Origin: Flavimobilis massiliensis
GTDB lineage: Bacteria > Actinomycetota > Actinomycetes > Actinomycetales > Cellulomonadaceae
Direction: 5' to 3'
DNA length: 64,000 nt
NCBI RefSeq assembly: GCF_900240335.1
Contig: NZ_LT964979.1
Location: forward strand, 2,852,001-2,916,000
Program-made: the position numbers and the translations under genes
In this document: in pieces, positions 38,747 through 46,550 of the stretch
How positions within the stretch are numbered: the stretch's first letter is position 1
Layout of the letters: the number at the start of each line of letters is the position of its first letter
Notes under the pieces: generated by a model
Databases searched by the model: none
Seen by the model: the letters and a program-made list of their open reading frames with translations, nothing else
What the model was told of the DNA's origin: nothing

Positions 38747-39832
38747 GTGGCCCTCACTATCGGAATCGCCGGTCTTCCCAACGTCGGCAAGTCGACTCTC
38801 TTCAACGCCCTCACCCGCGCGCAGGTGCTCGCCGCGAACTATCCGTTCGCGACGATCGAGCCCAACGTCGGTGTCGTGCCGCTCCCGGACGAGCGCCTCA
38901 CGGTGCTCGCAGGGATCTTCGGCTCGGAGCGCATCCTGCCCGCGACCGTGTCGTTCGTCGACATCGCTGGCATCGTGCGCGGCGCGTCCGAGGGTGAGGG
39001 GCTCGGCAACAAGTTCCTCGCGAACATCCGTGAGGCCGACGCGATCTGCCAGGTGACCCGTGCGTTCGCGGACCCCGACGTCGTGCACGTCGACGGCAAG
39101 GTCTCGCCCAAGGACGACATCGAGACGATCAACACCGAGCTCATCCTCGCGGACCTCCAGACCCTCGAGAAGGCGGTCCCGCGCATGGAGAAGGAGGTGA
39201 AGATCAAGAAGGGCGACCCCGTGCTCCTCGCGGCGGCGCTCAAGGCGCAGGCCATTCTCGAGTCTGGTCGCACCCTCTTCTCCGCCGCCGCGTCCGAGAA
39301 GCTCGACCTCACCGAGATCGCCTCGCTGCAGCTCATGACGGCCAAGCCGTTCATCTACGTCTTTAACACCGACGACGCGGGCCTCGCCGACGAGGCCATG
39401 CAGGCCGAGCTCCGCGAGCTCGTCGCGCCCGCCGACGCGATCTTCCTCGACGCGAAGTTCGAGTCCGAGCTCGTCGAGCTCGACGAGGACGAGGCCGCCG
39501 AGATGCTCGCCGAGAACGGCCAGGACGAGTCCGGCCTCGACCAGCTCGCGAAGGTCGGCTTCCGCACGCTCGGCCTGCAGACGTACCTCACGGCCGGCCC
39601 CAAGGAGTCGCGCGCCTGGACGATCCGCCAGGGCTGGACCGCCCCGCAGGCCGCCGGCGTCATCCACACCGACTTCGAGCGTGGCTTCATCAAGGCCGAG
39701 GTCATCGGGTTCGACGACCTCGTCGAGGCGGGCTCCGTCGCTGCCGCGCGCTCCGCGGGCAAGGCGCGCGTCGAGGGCAAGGACTATGTGATGCAGGACG
39801 GGGACGTGGTGGAGTTTAGGTTTAACGTCTAG
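38747..39832 (+). CDS. ychF: Redox-regulated ATPase YchF
   Basis: A 361-residue Obg-family P-loop protein that prefers ATP and binds ribosomes; in Escherichia coli it is called YchF/EngD. P-loop GLPNVGKST, switch region DIAGIVRGASEGEGLGNKF and a C-terminal TGS domain ending VEFRFNV are seen. GTG 38747 is used, with GTG 38741 also in frame. TAGACT lies eight bases upstream. The last codons use TTT, AGG and TAG, unlike the G/C-ending codons before them. The final 24 bases recur nine more times downstream, so the gene's 3' end looks like an insertion site that has been replaced by incoming elements. Confidence 0.95.
   Translation: MALTIGIAGLPNVGKSTLFNALTRAQVLAANYPFATIEPNVGVVPLPDERLTVLAGIFGSERILPATVSFVDIAGIVRGASEGEGLGNKFLANIREADAICQVTRAFADPDVVHVDGKVSPKDDIETINTELILADLQTLEKAVPRMEKEVKIKKGDPVLLAAALKAQAILESGRTLFSAAASEKLDLTEIASLQLMTAKPFIYVFNTDDAGLADEAMQAELRELVAPADAIFLDAKFESELVELDEDEAAEMLAENGQDESGLDQLAKVGFRTLGLQTYLTAGPKESRAWTIRQGWTAPQAAGVIHTDFERGFIKAEVIGFDDLVEAGSVAAARSAGKARVEGKDYVMQDGDVVEFRFNV
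39809..39832 (+). repeat. R0: true ychF 3' end, VEFRFNV-TAG
   Basis: Final seven codons and stop of ychF, with Arg as AGG and both Phe as TTT. It is followed by CGTTATTGACGC, the left end of a higBA cassette. Confidence 0.9.
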
Positions 39833-39853
39833 CGTTATTGACGCTATGCGTTA

Positions 39854-39859
39854 TATGCT
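39854..39859 (+). promoter_or_regulatory. Leaderless -10 box of cassette C1
   Basis: TATGCT lies six bases before the higB GTG. Just upstream, GCGTTATTGACGC and ACGCTATGCGT form overlapping dyads that could be the HigA operator. Confidence 0.55.
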
Positions 39860-39865
39860 GGCCTC

Positions 39866-40146
39866 GTGATCAGATCGTTCGGCAGCAAGGACACCGAACG
39901 CATCTGGCATGAGTAGTACGTCAAGCGCGTCGATCGGACGGTGCAGCGGGCGACCCTACGGAAGCTCGAGCTGATCCATGCGGCGAAGGACGTCGAGGAT
40001 TTCCGGATCCGCCGGGCAACCGGTTGGAGCAGCTCGTCGGCGACCGTCGAGGGCAGCACAGCATCCGAGTCAACACTCAATGGCGCATCTGCTTCGTCTG
40101 GAGAGAAAGAGGGGCAGAAGATGTCGAACTCGTCGACTACCACTGA
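39866..40146 (+). pseudogene. higB-like toxin, broken (cassette C1)
   Basis: Remains of a 93-codon HigB/RelE-superfamily mRNA interferase starting GTG 39866 (IRSFGSKDTERIWHE). Codon 17 is TAG at 39914-39916 where the C6 copy has CAG. A one-base deletion near 40008 (CGGATCCGCC against CGGATCCCGCC in C6) also breaks the frame. The 3' end still codes VELVDYH. The toxin is therefore doubly inactivated while its antitoxin stays intact. Confidence 0.85.
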
Positions 40147-40441
40147 GACCGACTTGATCGAGCCGATCCATCCGGGAGAGATCCTGATGGAGGACTTCAT
40201 CGAGGGCTTCGGGATCACGCAGAATAAGCTCGCTGTCTCGATCGGGGTGCCGCCGCGTCGGATCAACGAGATCGTGCACGGCAAGCGTGGCATCACAGCA
40301 GACACGGCGATCCGTCTGGCGCGATACTTTGGCACGTCCGAGGAATTCTGGATGACCCTGCAGTCGAACTACGAGCTGCGGATGGAGCGCCGTGCTCTGC
40401 GGGACAAGGTTGCCGCGATCACTCCGCTGAAGGTCGCATGA
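40121..40441 (+). CDS. HigA family antitoxin (cassette C1)
   Basis: A 106-residue XRE-type antitoxin. It has the HigA core PIHPGEILMEDFIEGFGITQ and the HTH region KLAVSIGVPPRRINEIVHGK, nearly identical to the copies in C3, C4, C6 and C7. ATG 40121 overlaps the end of the broken toxin by 26 bases. The open frame reaching back to 39941 is an artefact of the toxin frameshift. Its stop overlaps the cargo ATG (ATGA). It would repress its own operon and could neutralise HigB made by other cassettes. Confidence 0.9.
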   Translation: MSNSSTTTETDLIEPIHPGEILMEDFIEGFGITQNKLAVSIGVPPRRINEIVHGKRGITADTAIRLARYFGTSEEFWMTLQSNYELRMERRALRDKVAAITPLKVA

Positions 40442-41175
40442 GCGGCGAGTCAACCATGGCATTTCGTCAGCTTCGTGCGGGTGACGCTGCTGCGGTCAAG
40501 GGGGGCATGATCGCCGCGTCCGGAGATCGCGCGAGCAGGGATGAGACAACTGTGTTCGCGGGGCCTGACATCCGAGCGTGCTTCTTCGGGGATTCATTCG
40601 TCGCTGGAGTGGGCGATTCGAGCGGGCTTGGTTGGGTGGGGCGCGTTACTGCAACAGCTCGGTCCAAAGGGCACAGGCTGACGTCTTACAACCTCGGCGT
40701 ACGGAGCGAGACGTCTATTCAGGTTGCATCCCGAATTCCGCTTGAAGCGCCGCCGAGGTGGTCGGATGCCGAAGACGCCCGCCTCGTTGTCTCGTTCGGC
40801 GTCAATGACACGAGTGACGTCGGAGGGCGTCTACGAGCATCCGTCGAAGATGGTCTCAGGGCTGTTCGGAGTGCGGCGCAGAGCATTTCGCCGGAGCGGT
40901 TCTTACTTGTTGGGCCGCCAGCCGTCGCTGATGATCAGCAGAACTCGCTGATCGAGACTCGGGATCGGTCCCTTCAATCAGAGACAGGGGTCCTCGGTAT
41001 CCGGTTCGTCTCCACATTCCGCCCGACACGCGATTCGAGGATGTGGCGGCATCAAGTGGCGGTCGGGGATGGTTTCCACCCGGATGCCGATGGGTACGAG
41101 TTGCTAGCGTCGATAATTGAGCCTGTCTTGCTGGACTGGTTGGCTCCTTTGGAGCATGATCCAAATGTTCCGTGA
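40438..41175 (+). CDS. SGNH/GDSL hydrolase (cargo of C1)
   Basis: A 245-residue esterase/lipase-type hydrolase. SGNH blocks are FFGDSFVAGVGD (nucleophile Ser), YNLGVRSET (Gly), SFGVNDTSD (Asn) and DGFHPDADGYELLA (Asp and His). No signal peptide is evident, so it is probably cytoplasmic. It is translationally coupled to higA by a four-base overlap and is the last gene before repeat R1. A natural substrate is not apparent. The first 45 residues precede the hydrolase domain and do not resemble anything I know. Confidence 0.85.
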   Translation: MSGESTMAFRQLRAGDAAAVKGGMIAASGDRASRDETTVFAGPDIRACFFGDSFVAGVGDSSGLGWVGRVTATARSKGHRLTSYNLGVRSETSIQVASRIPLEAPPRWSDAEDARLVVSFGVNDTSDVGGRLRASVEDGLRAVRSAAQSISPERFLLVGPPAVADDQQNSLIETRDRSLQSETGVLGIRFVSTFRPTRDSRMWRHQVAVGDGFHPDADGYELLASIIEPVLLDWLAPLEHDPNVP

Positions 41176-41187
41176 CAATGAAACACG

Positions 41188-41211
41188 GTGGAGTTCCGCT
41201 TTAACGTATAG
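41188..41211 (+). repeat. R1: ychF-end repeat, VEFRFNV-TAG
   Basis: Reads VEFRFNV plus TAG with Arg CGC and last Val GTA. It ends C1 and begins C2, 12 bases after the SGNH hydrolase stop. Confidence 0.85.
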
Positions 41212-41306
41212 CCCCCTCGAGCTCAGCGCAGGGGGCGGTGCAGGGGCTGCTCGTGGTCTTTCCAGACAGACTCGCTCGGCCCGCAAGTGTTCAACTGCGA
41301 ACACCC

Positions 41307-41312
41307 TAGAGT
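41307..41312 (+). promoter_or_regulatory. Leaderless -10 box of cassette C2
   Basis: TAGAGT lies six bases before the acetyltransferase ATG. Confidence 0.5.
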
Positions 41313-41318
41313 GGACAG

Positions 41319-42023
41319 ATGAACTCCGTTTCCGAGCCACTCTCTGACACCGCTCGGCGTCGGATTGTGTCGGGGTGGGCGAGCGTGATCGGTGTGCCTG
41401 CCCAGGACATCCGCAAGGATGAGTGGGTCTTCGTTGAACGGGCGGATATCGAGGCTGTCGTTGTCGTGCGTGTCGAAGGGTACGGTTTCGCGGCTGCACC
41501 TCCGGAACACGTGGAGCTGCTTCGTCACGCACCCCCAGAGTCGCTCCTTGATGCAGCCGCTCTCGCGAGGATGCTTCCTGCAGGCGCTGACCCCATCGGT
41601 AGCGCTGACCTTCTCTTCGCCGACAGCAGTCCACGGCTGACGCGGATCGGTGCTTGTGCCTCCGGGCCGGAGGATATGGCCACCCTGCGGAGTCAAGTGA
41701 GCGCATCCGAGTGGCAAGAGAGCGGCATCGAGGAAACAGAACGCCAGTGGACCGCGATGGCTCCGGCCGGGAGCCCTGCTGCGGTCGCAGGCTTCAAACG
41801 CTGGCGTTCGGAGCTCGCCCAGATGGCGGTCCTCGCAAGTCCGGCGCACCGAGGGGCGGGCTTCGCCTATGCCACCGCAGCTGTAGCGACGCAGGAGGCG
41901 TTGGGGATCGGTCTGGTCGCACAGTGGCGCAGTCGTCAGGGAAACGAGGCATCCCGCCGGCTCGCACAGCGATTGGGTTTCACCCAACTCGGCGTACAAG
42001 TGGCAGTCACGCTGAAGCGATAG
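41319..42023 (+). CDS. GNAT family N-acetyltransferase (cargo of C2)
   Basis: A 234-residue protein. The C-terminal half is a GCN5-type domain with the acetyl-CoA loop ASPAHRGAGFAYATAAV (an Arg-Gly-x-Gly variant of RxxGxG/A) and the end WRSRQGNEASRRLAQRLGF. The N-terminal ~100 residues form a second, GNAT-like half. The acceptor is unknown; small-molecule modification such as drug acetylation is possible. It has its own leaderless promoter and no higBA in the same cassette. The remaining 126 bases to repeat R2 hold no gene. Confidence 0.82.
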   Translation: MNSVSEPLSDTARRRIVSGWASVIGVPAQDIRKDEWVFVERADIEAVVVVRVEGYGFAAAPPEHVELLRHAPPESLLDAAALARMLPAGADPIGSADLLFADSSPRLTRIGACASGPEDMATLRSQVSASEWQESGIEETERQWTAMAPAGSPAAVAGFKRWRSELAQMAVLASPAHRGAGFAYATAAVATQEALGIGLVAQWRSRQGNEASRRLAQRLGFTQLGVQVAVTLKR

Positions 42024-42149
42024 GTGACCGGCCGTTTGCCAACGACGCGACTCGAGGGACTGATGGTGCGATCCGACGAACGCACGTGACCGGGCTACGA
42101 CTACCCACGAGTCACCCGCGACGTAGAGGTTATTCAGCTACGGAATGTG

Positions 42150-42173
42150 GTCGAGTTCAGGTTTAACGTCTAG
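42150..42173 (+). repeat. R2: ychF-end repeat, VEFRFNV-TAG
   Basis: Reads VEFRFNV plus TAG with first Val GTC and Arg AGG. The downstream sequence CGTTATTGACGC is identical to that after ychF itself. Confidence 0.88.
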
Positions 42174-42194
42174 CGTTATTGACGCCGGTCGTTA

Positions 42195-42200
42195 TATCCT
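42195..42200 (+). promoter_or_regulatory. Leaderless -10 box of cassette C3
   Basis: TATCCT lies six bases before the higB GTG at 42207, inside the same conserved leader as in C1, C6 and C7. Confidence 0.55.
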
Positions 42201-42206
42201 GGTCTC

Positions 42207-42488
42207 GTGATCAGATCGTTCGGGAGCAAGGACACCGAACGATTGTGGCGTCGTGAGCGAGTGCGCTCGATCGATCATCGGATCCATCGGGTCGCACTGC
42301 GCAAGCTTCGTCAGGTGGGATCGGCGGAGTCCATCGAGGATCTTCGGGTCCCGCCGGGCAACCGGCTCGAAGCGCTGAAGGGCGACCGCGCCGGGCAGCA
42401 CAGCATCAGGATCAACGACGAGTGGCGGATCTGGTTCGTGCGGACCGACGCAGGACCGGAGGAGGTGGAGATCGTTGACTACCACTGA
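42207..42488 (+). CDS. HigB family toxin (cassette C3)
   Basis: A 93-residue RelE-superfamily toxin, expected to cleave mRNA on the ribosome. Conserved blocks are IRSFGSKDTERLW, DLRVPPGNRLEALKGDRAGQ and HSIRINDEWRIWF, ending VEIVDYH. The reading frame is complete. GTG 42207 lies six bases after TATCCT and no ribosome site is present, fitting a leaderless mRNA. higA starts within its last 14 bases. This is the most divergent of the four higB copies. Confidence 0.92.
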   Translation: MIRSFGSKDTERLWRRERVRSIDHRIHRVALRKLRQVGSAESIEDLRVPPGNRLEALKGDRAGQHSIRINDEWRIWFVRTDAGPEEVEIVDYH

Positions 42489-42777
42489 GAAGATTGCCCC
42501 GATCCACCCTGGGGAGGTCCTCATGGAGGACTTCATCGAGGGCTTCGGGATCACGCAGAACAAGCTCGCCGTGTCGATCGGCGTCCCGCCTCGGCGGATC
42601 AACGAGATCGTGCATGGCAAGCGGGGGATCACGGCGGACACCGCGCTCCGGCTCGGCAAGCTCTTCGGCACCACCGCACAGTTCTGGCTGAACCTGCAGA
42701 CGCTCTACGACCTCGACCTCGCAGAGGATCGCGCGGCTGAGCAGATCGACGCCATCGTGCCGCTGCAATCCGCATGA
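42475..42777 (+). CDS. HigA family antitoxin (cassette C3)
   Basis: A 100-residue XRE-type antitoxin partner of the preceding HigB. It starts at TTG 42475 behind GGAGGTGGAG, inside the toxin's last codons. The core MEDFIEGFGITQNKLAVSIG is identical to the other copies, while the C-terminal third (LGKLFGTTAQFWLNLQTLYD) differs, suggesting toxin-specific contacts. Its TGA overlaps the cargo ATG by four bases. Confidence 0.92.
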   Translation: MTTTEKIAPIHPGEVLMEDFIEGFGITQNKLAVSIGVPPRRINEIVHGKRGITADTALRLGKLFGTTAQFWLNLQTLYDLDLAEDRAAEQIDAIVPLQSA

Positions 42778-43268
42778 CCTTCAGCGGGATGGACGCCGCT
42801 GAGGTAGTCCGAGTCGTTGGCTGGCTCGAGGAGCGATCAGTCGTCTACCAGGTCAACGGCGGGTGGGCCGTTGACGCTCTGCACGGTTCCCAGACCAGAT
42901 CACATGGTGATCTGGATGTGTTCGTCGACTCGACGACGGTCGACGCCTTCATGGAATGGTTGCTCGGTCGCGGATACAGCATCGTGGAGGACTGGCGTCC
43001 GATCCGAGTTGAGCTGCGCGCCGGCGACAGGGCGGTCGACATCCATCCGATGGACGTGGACTGTGTCGGCGACGGGGTCCAGCAGGGCTTCGGTGAAGAC
43101 TCGTTCGTCCACCGAGCGCGCGAGCGCGCGGTCGGAGTGATCGGAGATCGCTCGGTAGTTGTCGCGTGCGCCGCGCGACTCATGGCGCTGAGGCTCGGTT
43201 ACGACCTCCGGCCGGAGGACCGCCACGATCTCGACGTGCTTGGGAGGTTGGTCGCCGACCACTCTTGA
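42774..43268 (+). CDS. Nucleotidyltransferase, lincosamide-type fold (cargo of C3)
   Basis: A 164-residue protein with the small nucleotidyltransferase pattern NGGWAVDALHGSQTRSHGDLDVFVD, where the Asp pair would bind metal. Relatives include lincosamide nucleotidyltransferases and aminoglycoside-type enzymes, so antibiotic modification is possible but not shown. VDIHPMDVD supplies a third acidic site. It is coupled to higA by ATGA. Repeat R3 follows about 50 bases after the stop. Confidence 0.82.
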   Translation: MTFSGMDAAEVVRVVGWLEERSVVYQVNGGWAVDALHGSQTRSHGDLDVFVDSTTVDAFMEWLLGRGYSIVEDWRPIRVELRAGDRAVDIHPMDVDCVGDGVQQGFGEDSFVHRARERAVGVIGDRSVVVACAARLMALRLGYDLRPEDRHDLDVLGRLVADHS

Positions 43269-43316
43269 GGTCCGTGGCGGGCAGTTGACGCAGATGGTTG
43301 TCCGTGCCGGAACTCA

Positions 43317-43340
43317 GTGGAATTCCGCTTCAACGTCTGA
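43317..43340 (+). repeat. R3: ychF-end repeat, VEFRFNV-TGA
   Basis: Reads VEFRFNV plus TGA with Glu GAA, Arg CGC and second Phe TTC. GGAACTC upstream pairs with GAATTCC inside it, with one mismatch. Confidence 0.85.
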
Positions 43341-43385
43341 CGTGTTCCGGTCGTTGAGCCGGCCGCAGGCGAGACGAAACGTACC

Positions 43386-43391
43386 TATGCT
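43386..43391 (+). promoter_or_regulatory. Leaderless -10 box of cassette C4
   Basis: TATGCT, then GGCCTC, then the methyltransferase ATG. The same twelve bases lie before higB in C1. Confidence 0.5.
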
Positions 43392-43397
43392 GGCCTC

Positions 43398-44141
43398 ATG
43401 ATTGACGAGTGGCGACGCGTGTACAGAGAGTCGACGATGGTGGGCTGGGACTTCTCGACCCTCGACGGGCAGCTTAGCGCCGACGAACCGTGGTGGGACT
43501 TCGAACAGGATTGCTTCTCCGCCATTGCTTCTGCACGGCGGATTGCGGACCTTGGGACCGGTGGCGGTGAGAGGCTGCTGGACCTGCTGGGCTCGGACGA
43601 CATCACGGGCAAGAGCATCATCGCCACTGAGGGTTGGGAACCGAACGTCGCGGTAGCGCACCGCGCTCTTGCCTCGCGGGGCATCGCAGTTGTCAGGTAC
43701 GACTCTGAGCAGGACACGCGGATGCCGTTTGCCGACAGCAGCTTCGATCTCGTGATGTCCCGCCATGAGTCGATTGATCCGCAGGAGATTGCACGGGTGC
43801 TGGCTCCCGGGGGTCGATTGTTGACGCAACAGGTCGACGGGCATGATGCGGAGGAGGTCCACGAATGGTTCGGTCAGCCGTTTGAGTATCCGCATGTGAC
43901 TTCGCGTCGCTTCGTCGATGACATTGAGTCGGCGGGCCTGAATGTTGACGTCGTGGACGATTGGCATGGAACGATGGAGTTCGAGAGCGTGACGGCGCTG
44001 ATCACGTATCTTGCCTTGACTCCTTGGGATGCGCCGAACTTCTCCGTATCTGAGCACGAGGCCCAGCTGTTGGCGCTGGACGAAGATCGCCCGATCAAGG
44101 TGACTCAGCGGCGTTTCCGCGTGTACGCGACGAAGCCGTAG
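43398..44141 (+). CDS. Class I SAM-dependent methyltransferase (cargo of C4)
   Basis: A 247-residue methyltransferase. Motif I is ADLGTGGGERLLDLL, followed by FADSSFDLVMSRHES as motif IV and RVLAPGGRLLTQQV as motif V. The substrate is unknown; methylation of a small molecule is most likely. It has its own leaderless start. Its stop is only four bases before a chimeric higA, with no ychF repeat between them. Confidence 0.88.
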   Translation: MIDEWRRVYRESTMVGWDFSTLDGQLSADEPWWDFEQDCFSAIASARRIADLGTGGGERLLDLLGSDDITGKSIIATEGWEPNVAVAHRALASRGIAVVRYDSEQDTRMPFADSSFDLVMSRHESIDPQEIARVLAPGGRLLTQQVDGHDAEEVHEWFGQPFEYPHVTSRRFVDDIESAGLNVDVVDDWHGTMEFESVTALITYLALTPWDAPNFSVSEHEAQLLALDEDRPIKVTQRRFRVYATKP

Positions 44142-44145
44142 GCCG

Positions 44146-44499
44146 ATGAAGCTGGAGGGTTGGGCCGCACACCGTCAACGCTCACGCAGCGCGGCGGGGA
44201 CTGAGGCAGATCGGATCGAGACGATCCGCCCGGGAGAGATCCTGATGGAGGACTTCATCGAGGGTTTCGGGATCACGCAAAACAAGCTTGCGGTGTCGAT
44301 CGGTGTGCCCCCGCGCCGGATCAACGAGATCGTGCACGGCAAGCGCGGGATCAGTGAGGACACAGCTTTCCGTTTCGCGCGCTACTTCGGCACGTCCGAG
44401 GAGTTTTGGGTGAACTTACAGTCGAACTATGAGCTGCGGCTCGAGCGTCGAGCGCTGCGCGACATGGTCGCGGCGATCACGCCACTGCGCTTGACGTGA
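44146..44499 (+). CDS. HigA family antitoxin without toxin, chimeric N-terminus (cassette C4)
   Basis: A 117-residue XRE-type antitoxin. From residue 29 it matches the other HigA copies (RPGEILMEDFIEGFGITQNK), but the first 28 residues (MKLEGWAAHRQRSR...) are unrelated and there is no higB upstream. It may have been joined to the methyltransferase by recombination or deletion that removed a toxin and a repeat. The stop overlaps the next gene's start. It could neutralise HigB toxins from other cassettes. Confidence 0.85.
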   Translation: MKLEGWAAHRQRSRSAAGTEADRIETIRPGEILMEDFIEGFGITQNKLAVSIGVPPRRINEIVHGKRGISEDTAFRFARYFGTSEEFWVNLQSNYELRLERRALRDMVAAITPLRLT

Positions 44500-45320
44500 T
44501 GGACCGCACAGTGCTGCGCCCCGACGGCGTCTGGATCGCGGTCACCGACCTCGGTGGCGATGGCCCCACCGTCGTACTGTTGCACGGCCTCGCGGGGAGT
44601 TCACGCGAACTGTTGCCCACGGCGCATGCGCTACCGGGCTATCGTGTGCTGCTCGTAGACCAGCGGGGGCACGGCGCGAGCACGCGGCTTCCCGATGATC
44701 TGTCGCGCGATGCCTTCGTCGGAGACGTCGTCGCAGTGATTGAGGAACTCGTCCCTGGGCGGCGGGCGACGCTTGTCGGGCAGTCGATGGGAGCCCACAC
44801 CGCGTTCCTTGTCGCGGCGGCGAGGCCAGACCTGGTCGAGGGGCTCGTGATGCTGGAAGGGCACGTGGCGGGCAACGGTGATCCGGGAGAAGCTGCCGGA
44901 CTCGGCAGCTACTTCGAGTCCTGGCCGGTGCCGTTCGAAGACGAAGCTGCCGCGCGGGGGTTCCTCGGTGATGACGCGATCGTCAATGCCTGGGTGGCCG
45001 ACCTTCTTCAGGCCGATGATGGCCTGGTGCCGCGCTTCGATGCCTCGGTCATGCAGCGCACGATCGAGGCCGTCCATGAGCCGCGCTGGCAGGAGTGGGA
45101 GGCTCTGCAGGTTCCGACGCTCGCGGTCTTCGCAAAGCATGGGATGTTCAGCGATGCCGATAAGGACGAACTGGTCCGTCGCAGGCCTGAAACGGAGAGA
45201 GTAGATCTGGCCGACGGCAGCCATGACGCCCACCTTGACGCTTTCGACGAGTGGACCGATGTGCTCCATCACTGGCTGTCCCGCGATCAGACCGGGCCGT
45301 TGCGACCCAGCGGCCGCTGA
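44499..45320 (+). CDS. Alpha/beta hydrolase (cargo of C4)
   Basis: A 273-residue hydrolase with oxyanion motif LLHGLAGSS, nucleophile elbow VGQSMGAHTA and a C-terminal DGSHDAHLD holding the catalytic His. The reaction is unknown. ATG 44499 overlaps the higA stop (TGATG); GTG 44496 is one codon earlier. Like other cargo genes it is placed directly after higA and before a repeat. Confidence 0.88.
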   Translation: MDRTVLRPDGVWIAVTDLGGDGPTVVLLHGLAGSSRELLPTAHALPGYRVLLVDQRGHGASTRLPDDLSRDAFVGDVVAVIEELVPGRRATLVGQSMGAHTAFLVAAARPDLVEGLVMLEGHVAGNGDPGEAAGLGSYFESWPVPFEDEAAARGFLGDDAIVNAWVADLLQADDGLVPRFDASVMQRTIEAVHEPRWQEWEALQVPTLAVFAKHGMFSDADKDELVRRRPETERVDLADGSHDAHLDAFDEWTDVLHHWLSRDQTGPLRPSGR

Positions 45321-45342
45321 GGTTGGTCCGTGCCGGAACTTG

Positions 45343-45366
45343 GTCGAGTTCCGGTTCTCGAACTGA
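45343..45366 (+). repeat. R4: diverged ychF-end repeat, VEFRFSN-TGA
   Basis: Reads VEFRFSN plus TGA, the only copy with changed last residues. GGAACT and AGTTCC flank TGGTCG as an inverted repeat. Confidence 0.75.
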
Positions 45367-45447
45367 ACCTTTGGGGCGTTCTGGCGGATTCCTCCGACGG
45401 TGGCGCCAGCGATCTCACAGGATGCTGATCCTCGATTTCTGTGGTGA

Positions 45448-45453
45448 TAGGTT
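45448..45453 (+). promoter_or_regulatory. Leaderless -10 box of cassette C5
   Basis: TAGGTT lies six bases before the phosphatase ATG. Confidence 0.5.
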
Positions 45454-45459
45454 TCTTCG

Positions 45460-46179
45460 ATGCGCGAGTTGACATGGGATGGCTTTCGCAATGCCCGGGA
45501 CCTCGGAGGAATGTCGACGCCGCTCGCGCCAGGGGGTACGACGCTGCATCGGCGCATCGCGCGGGGGCCGCGACGTGAGTCCCTCACGGAAGCCGGTTGG
45601 CGCGACGCTGCGGGGTGGGGATTGCGTTCGATAGTTGACCTGAGATGTGCCTACGAAACGGGTGCACGGGAGACAGATCCCGTGGCCCGGTCGCCGCGCG
45701 AGCTATCGATCACCTTGGCTCCGACGGAAGATCAGAATGATCCCGAGTTCCGTGAGGTCTGCTTTCCGATTCTGGACTCACCGGAGTATTGGAGGCACAA
45801 CGTTCGTATACTCCCGGCCCTTGTTCGGGTGGCCCTCGAGGCGATCGCTTGGTCTGAGCCGGGCGTGCTCGTGCACTGTTCCGCTGGGCGGGATCGAACA
45901 GGCATGATCACGGCGATCCTGCTCGCCAATGCAGGAGTGAGCGCGTCTGACATCGTCGCGGACTATGAGGTGTCCGTGCGGGCAATGGCTGGGACTGCTG
46001 CGCACGGTGGGCCGACTCATGACCGTCAGGCATCGTGGTCGAGTTCCGAGGTGAGTGATTGGCTAGCTGAAGTGAGATCGCATGTTCGAGCGTTCGTTGG
46101 TGCGCCGGACGCACTAATGGATGCCATAGGGGTGGGGAGCGAGACGAAGCAAGCGCTCCGAGCGTTGCTTATCGAATAG
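45460..46179 (+). CDS. Tyrosine-protein phosphatase family protein (cargo of C5)
   Basis: A 239-residue phosphatase of the bacterial MptpB-like type. The N-terminus has the family block GFRNARDLGG, and the active-site P-loop is VHCSAGRDRTG with the Cys and Arg intact. It could dephosphorylate proteins or lipids. It is the only gene in its cassette, with a leaderless start, and repeat R5 follows 32 bases after its stop. Confidence 0.88.
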   Translation: MRELTWDGFRNARDLGGMSTPLAPGGTTLHRRIARGPRRESLTEAGWRDAAGWGLRSIVDLRCAYETGARETDPVARSPRELSITLAPTEDQNDPEFREVCFPILDSPEYWRHNVRILPALVRVALEAIAWSEPGVLVHCSAGRDRTGMITAILLANAGVSASDIVADYEVSVRAMAGTAAHGGPTHDRQASWSSSEVSDWLAEVRSHVRAFVGAPDALMDAIGVGSETKQALRALLIE

Positions 46180-46211
46180 TCGCAGCAAAGGTTGCTCCGT
46201 GCCGGAGCGCG

Positions 46212-46235
46212 GTGGAGTTCCGGTTTAACGTCTAG
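46212..46235 (+). repeat. R5: ychF-end repeat, VEFRFNV-TAG
   Basis: Reads VEFRFNV plus TAG with Arg CGG and second Phe TTT. It is followed by CGTTAATGACGG and a higBA leader. Confidence 0.88.
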
Positions 46236-46256
46236 CGTTAATGACGGACTCCGTCA

Positions 46257-46262
46257 TACACT
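46257..46262 (+). promoter_or_regulatory. Leaderless -10 box of cassette C6
   Basis: TACACT lies six bases before the higB GTG at 46269; the leader matches that of C7. Confidence 0.55.
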
Positions 46263-46268
46263 GGGCAC

Positions 46269-46550
46269 GTGATCAGATCGTTCGGGAGCAAGGACACCGA
46301 GCGCATCTGGCACGAGCAGTACGTCAAGCGCGTCGACCGCACCGTGCAACGGGCGGCTCTGCGGAAGCTCGAGCTGATCCATGCCGCCGGGGACGTCGAG
46401 GATCTCCGGATCCCGCCGGGGAACCGACTGGAGCGGCTCGTCGGCGACCGTCGTGGACAGCACAGCATTCGTGTGAACGCGCAATGGCGTCTCTGCTTCG
46501 TCTGGAGAGATGGAGGTGCAGAAGATGTCGAACTCGTCGACTACCACTGA
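46269..46550 (+). CDS. HigB family toxin (cassette C6)
   Basis: A complete 93-residue RelE-superfamily toxin: IRSFGSKDTERIWHEQYVKR at the start, DLRIPPGNRLERLVGDRRGQ in the middle and VELVDYH at the end. It is the reference for seeing what is broken in the C1 and C7 copies. Leaderless start as in C3. higA begins within its last 26 bases. Confidence 0.92.
   Translation: MIRSFGSKDTERIWHEQYVKRVDRTVQRAALRKLELIHAAGDVEDLRIPPGNRLERLVGDRRGQHSIRVNAQWRLCFVWRDGGAEDVELVDYH

Noticed and set aside
39941..40441. A 166-residue HigA with a long N-terminal extension in C1
   Set aside because: The extension is out-of-frame higB sequence joined by the frameshift; the antitoxin starts at ATG 40121 as in C6 and C7.
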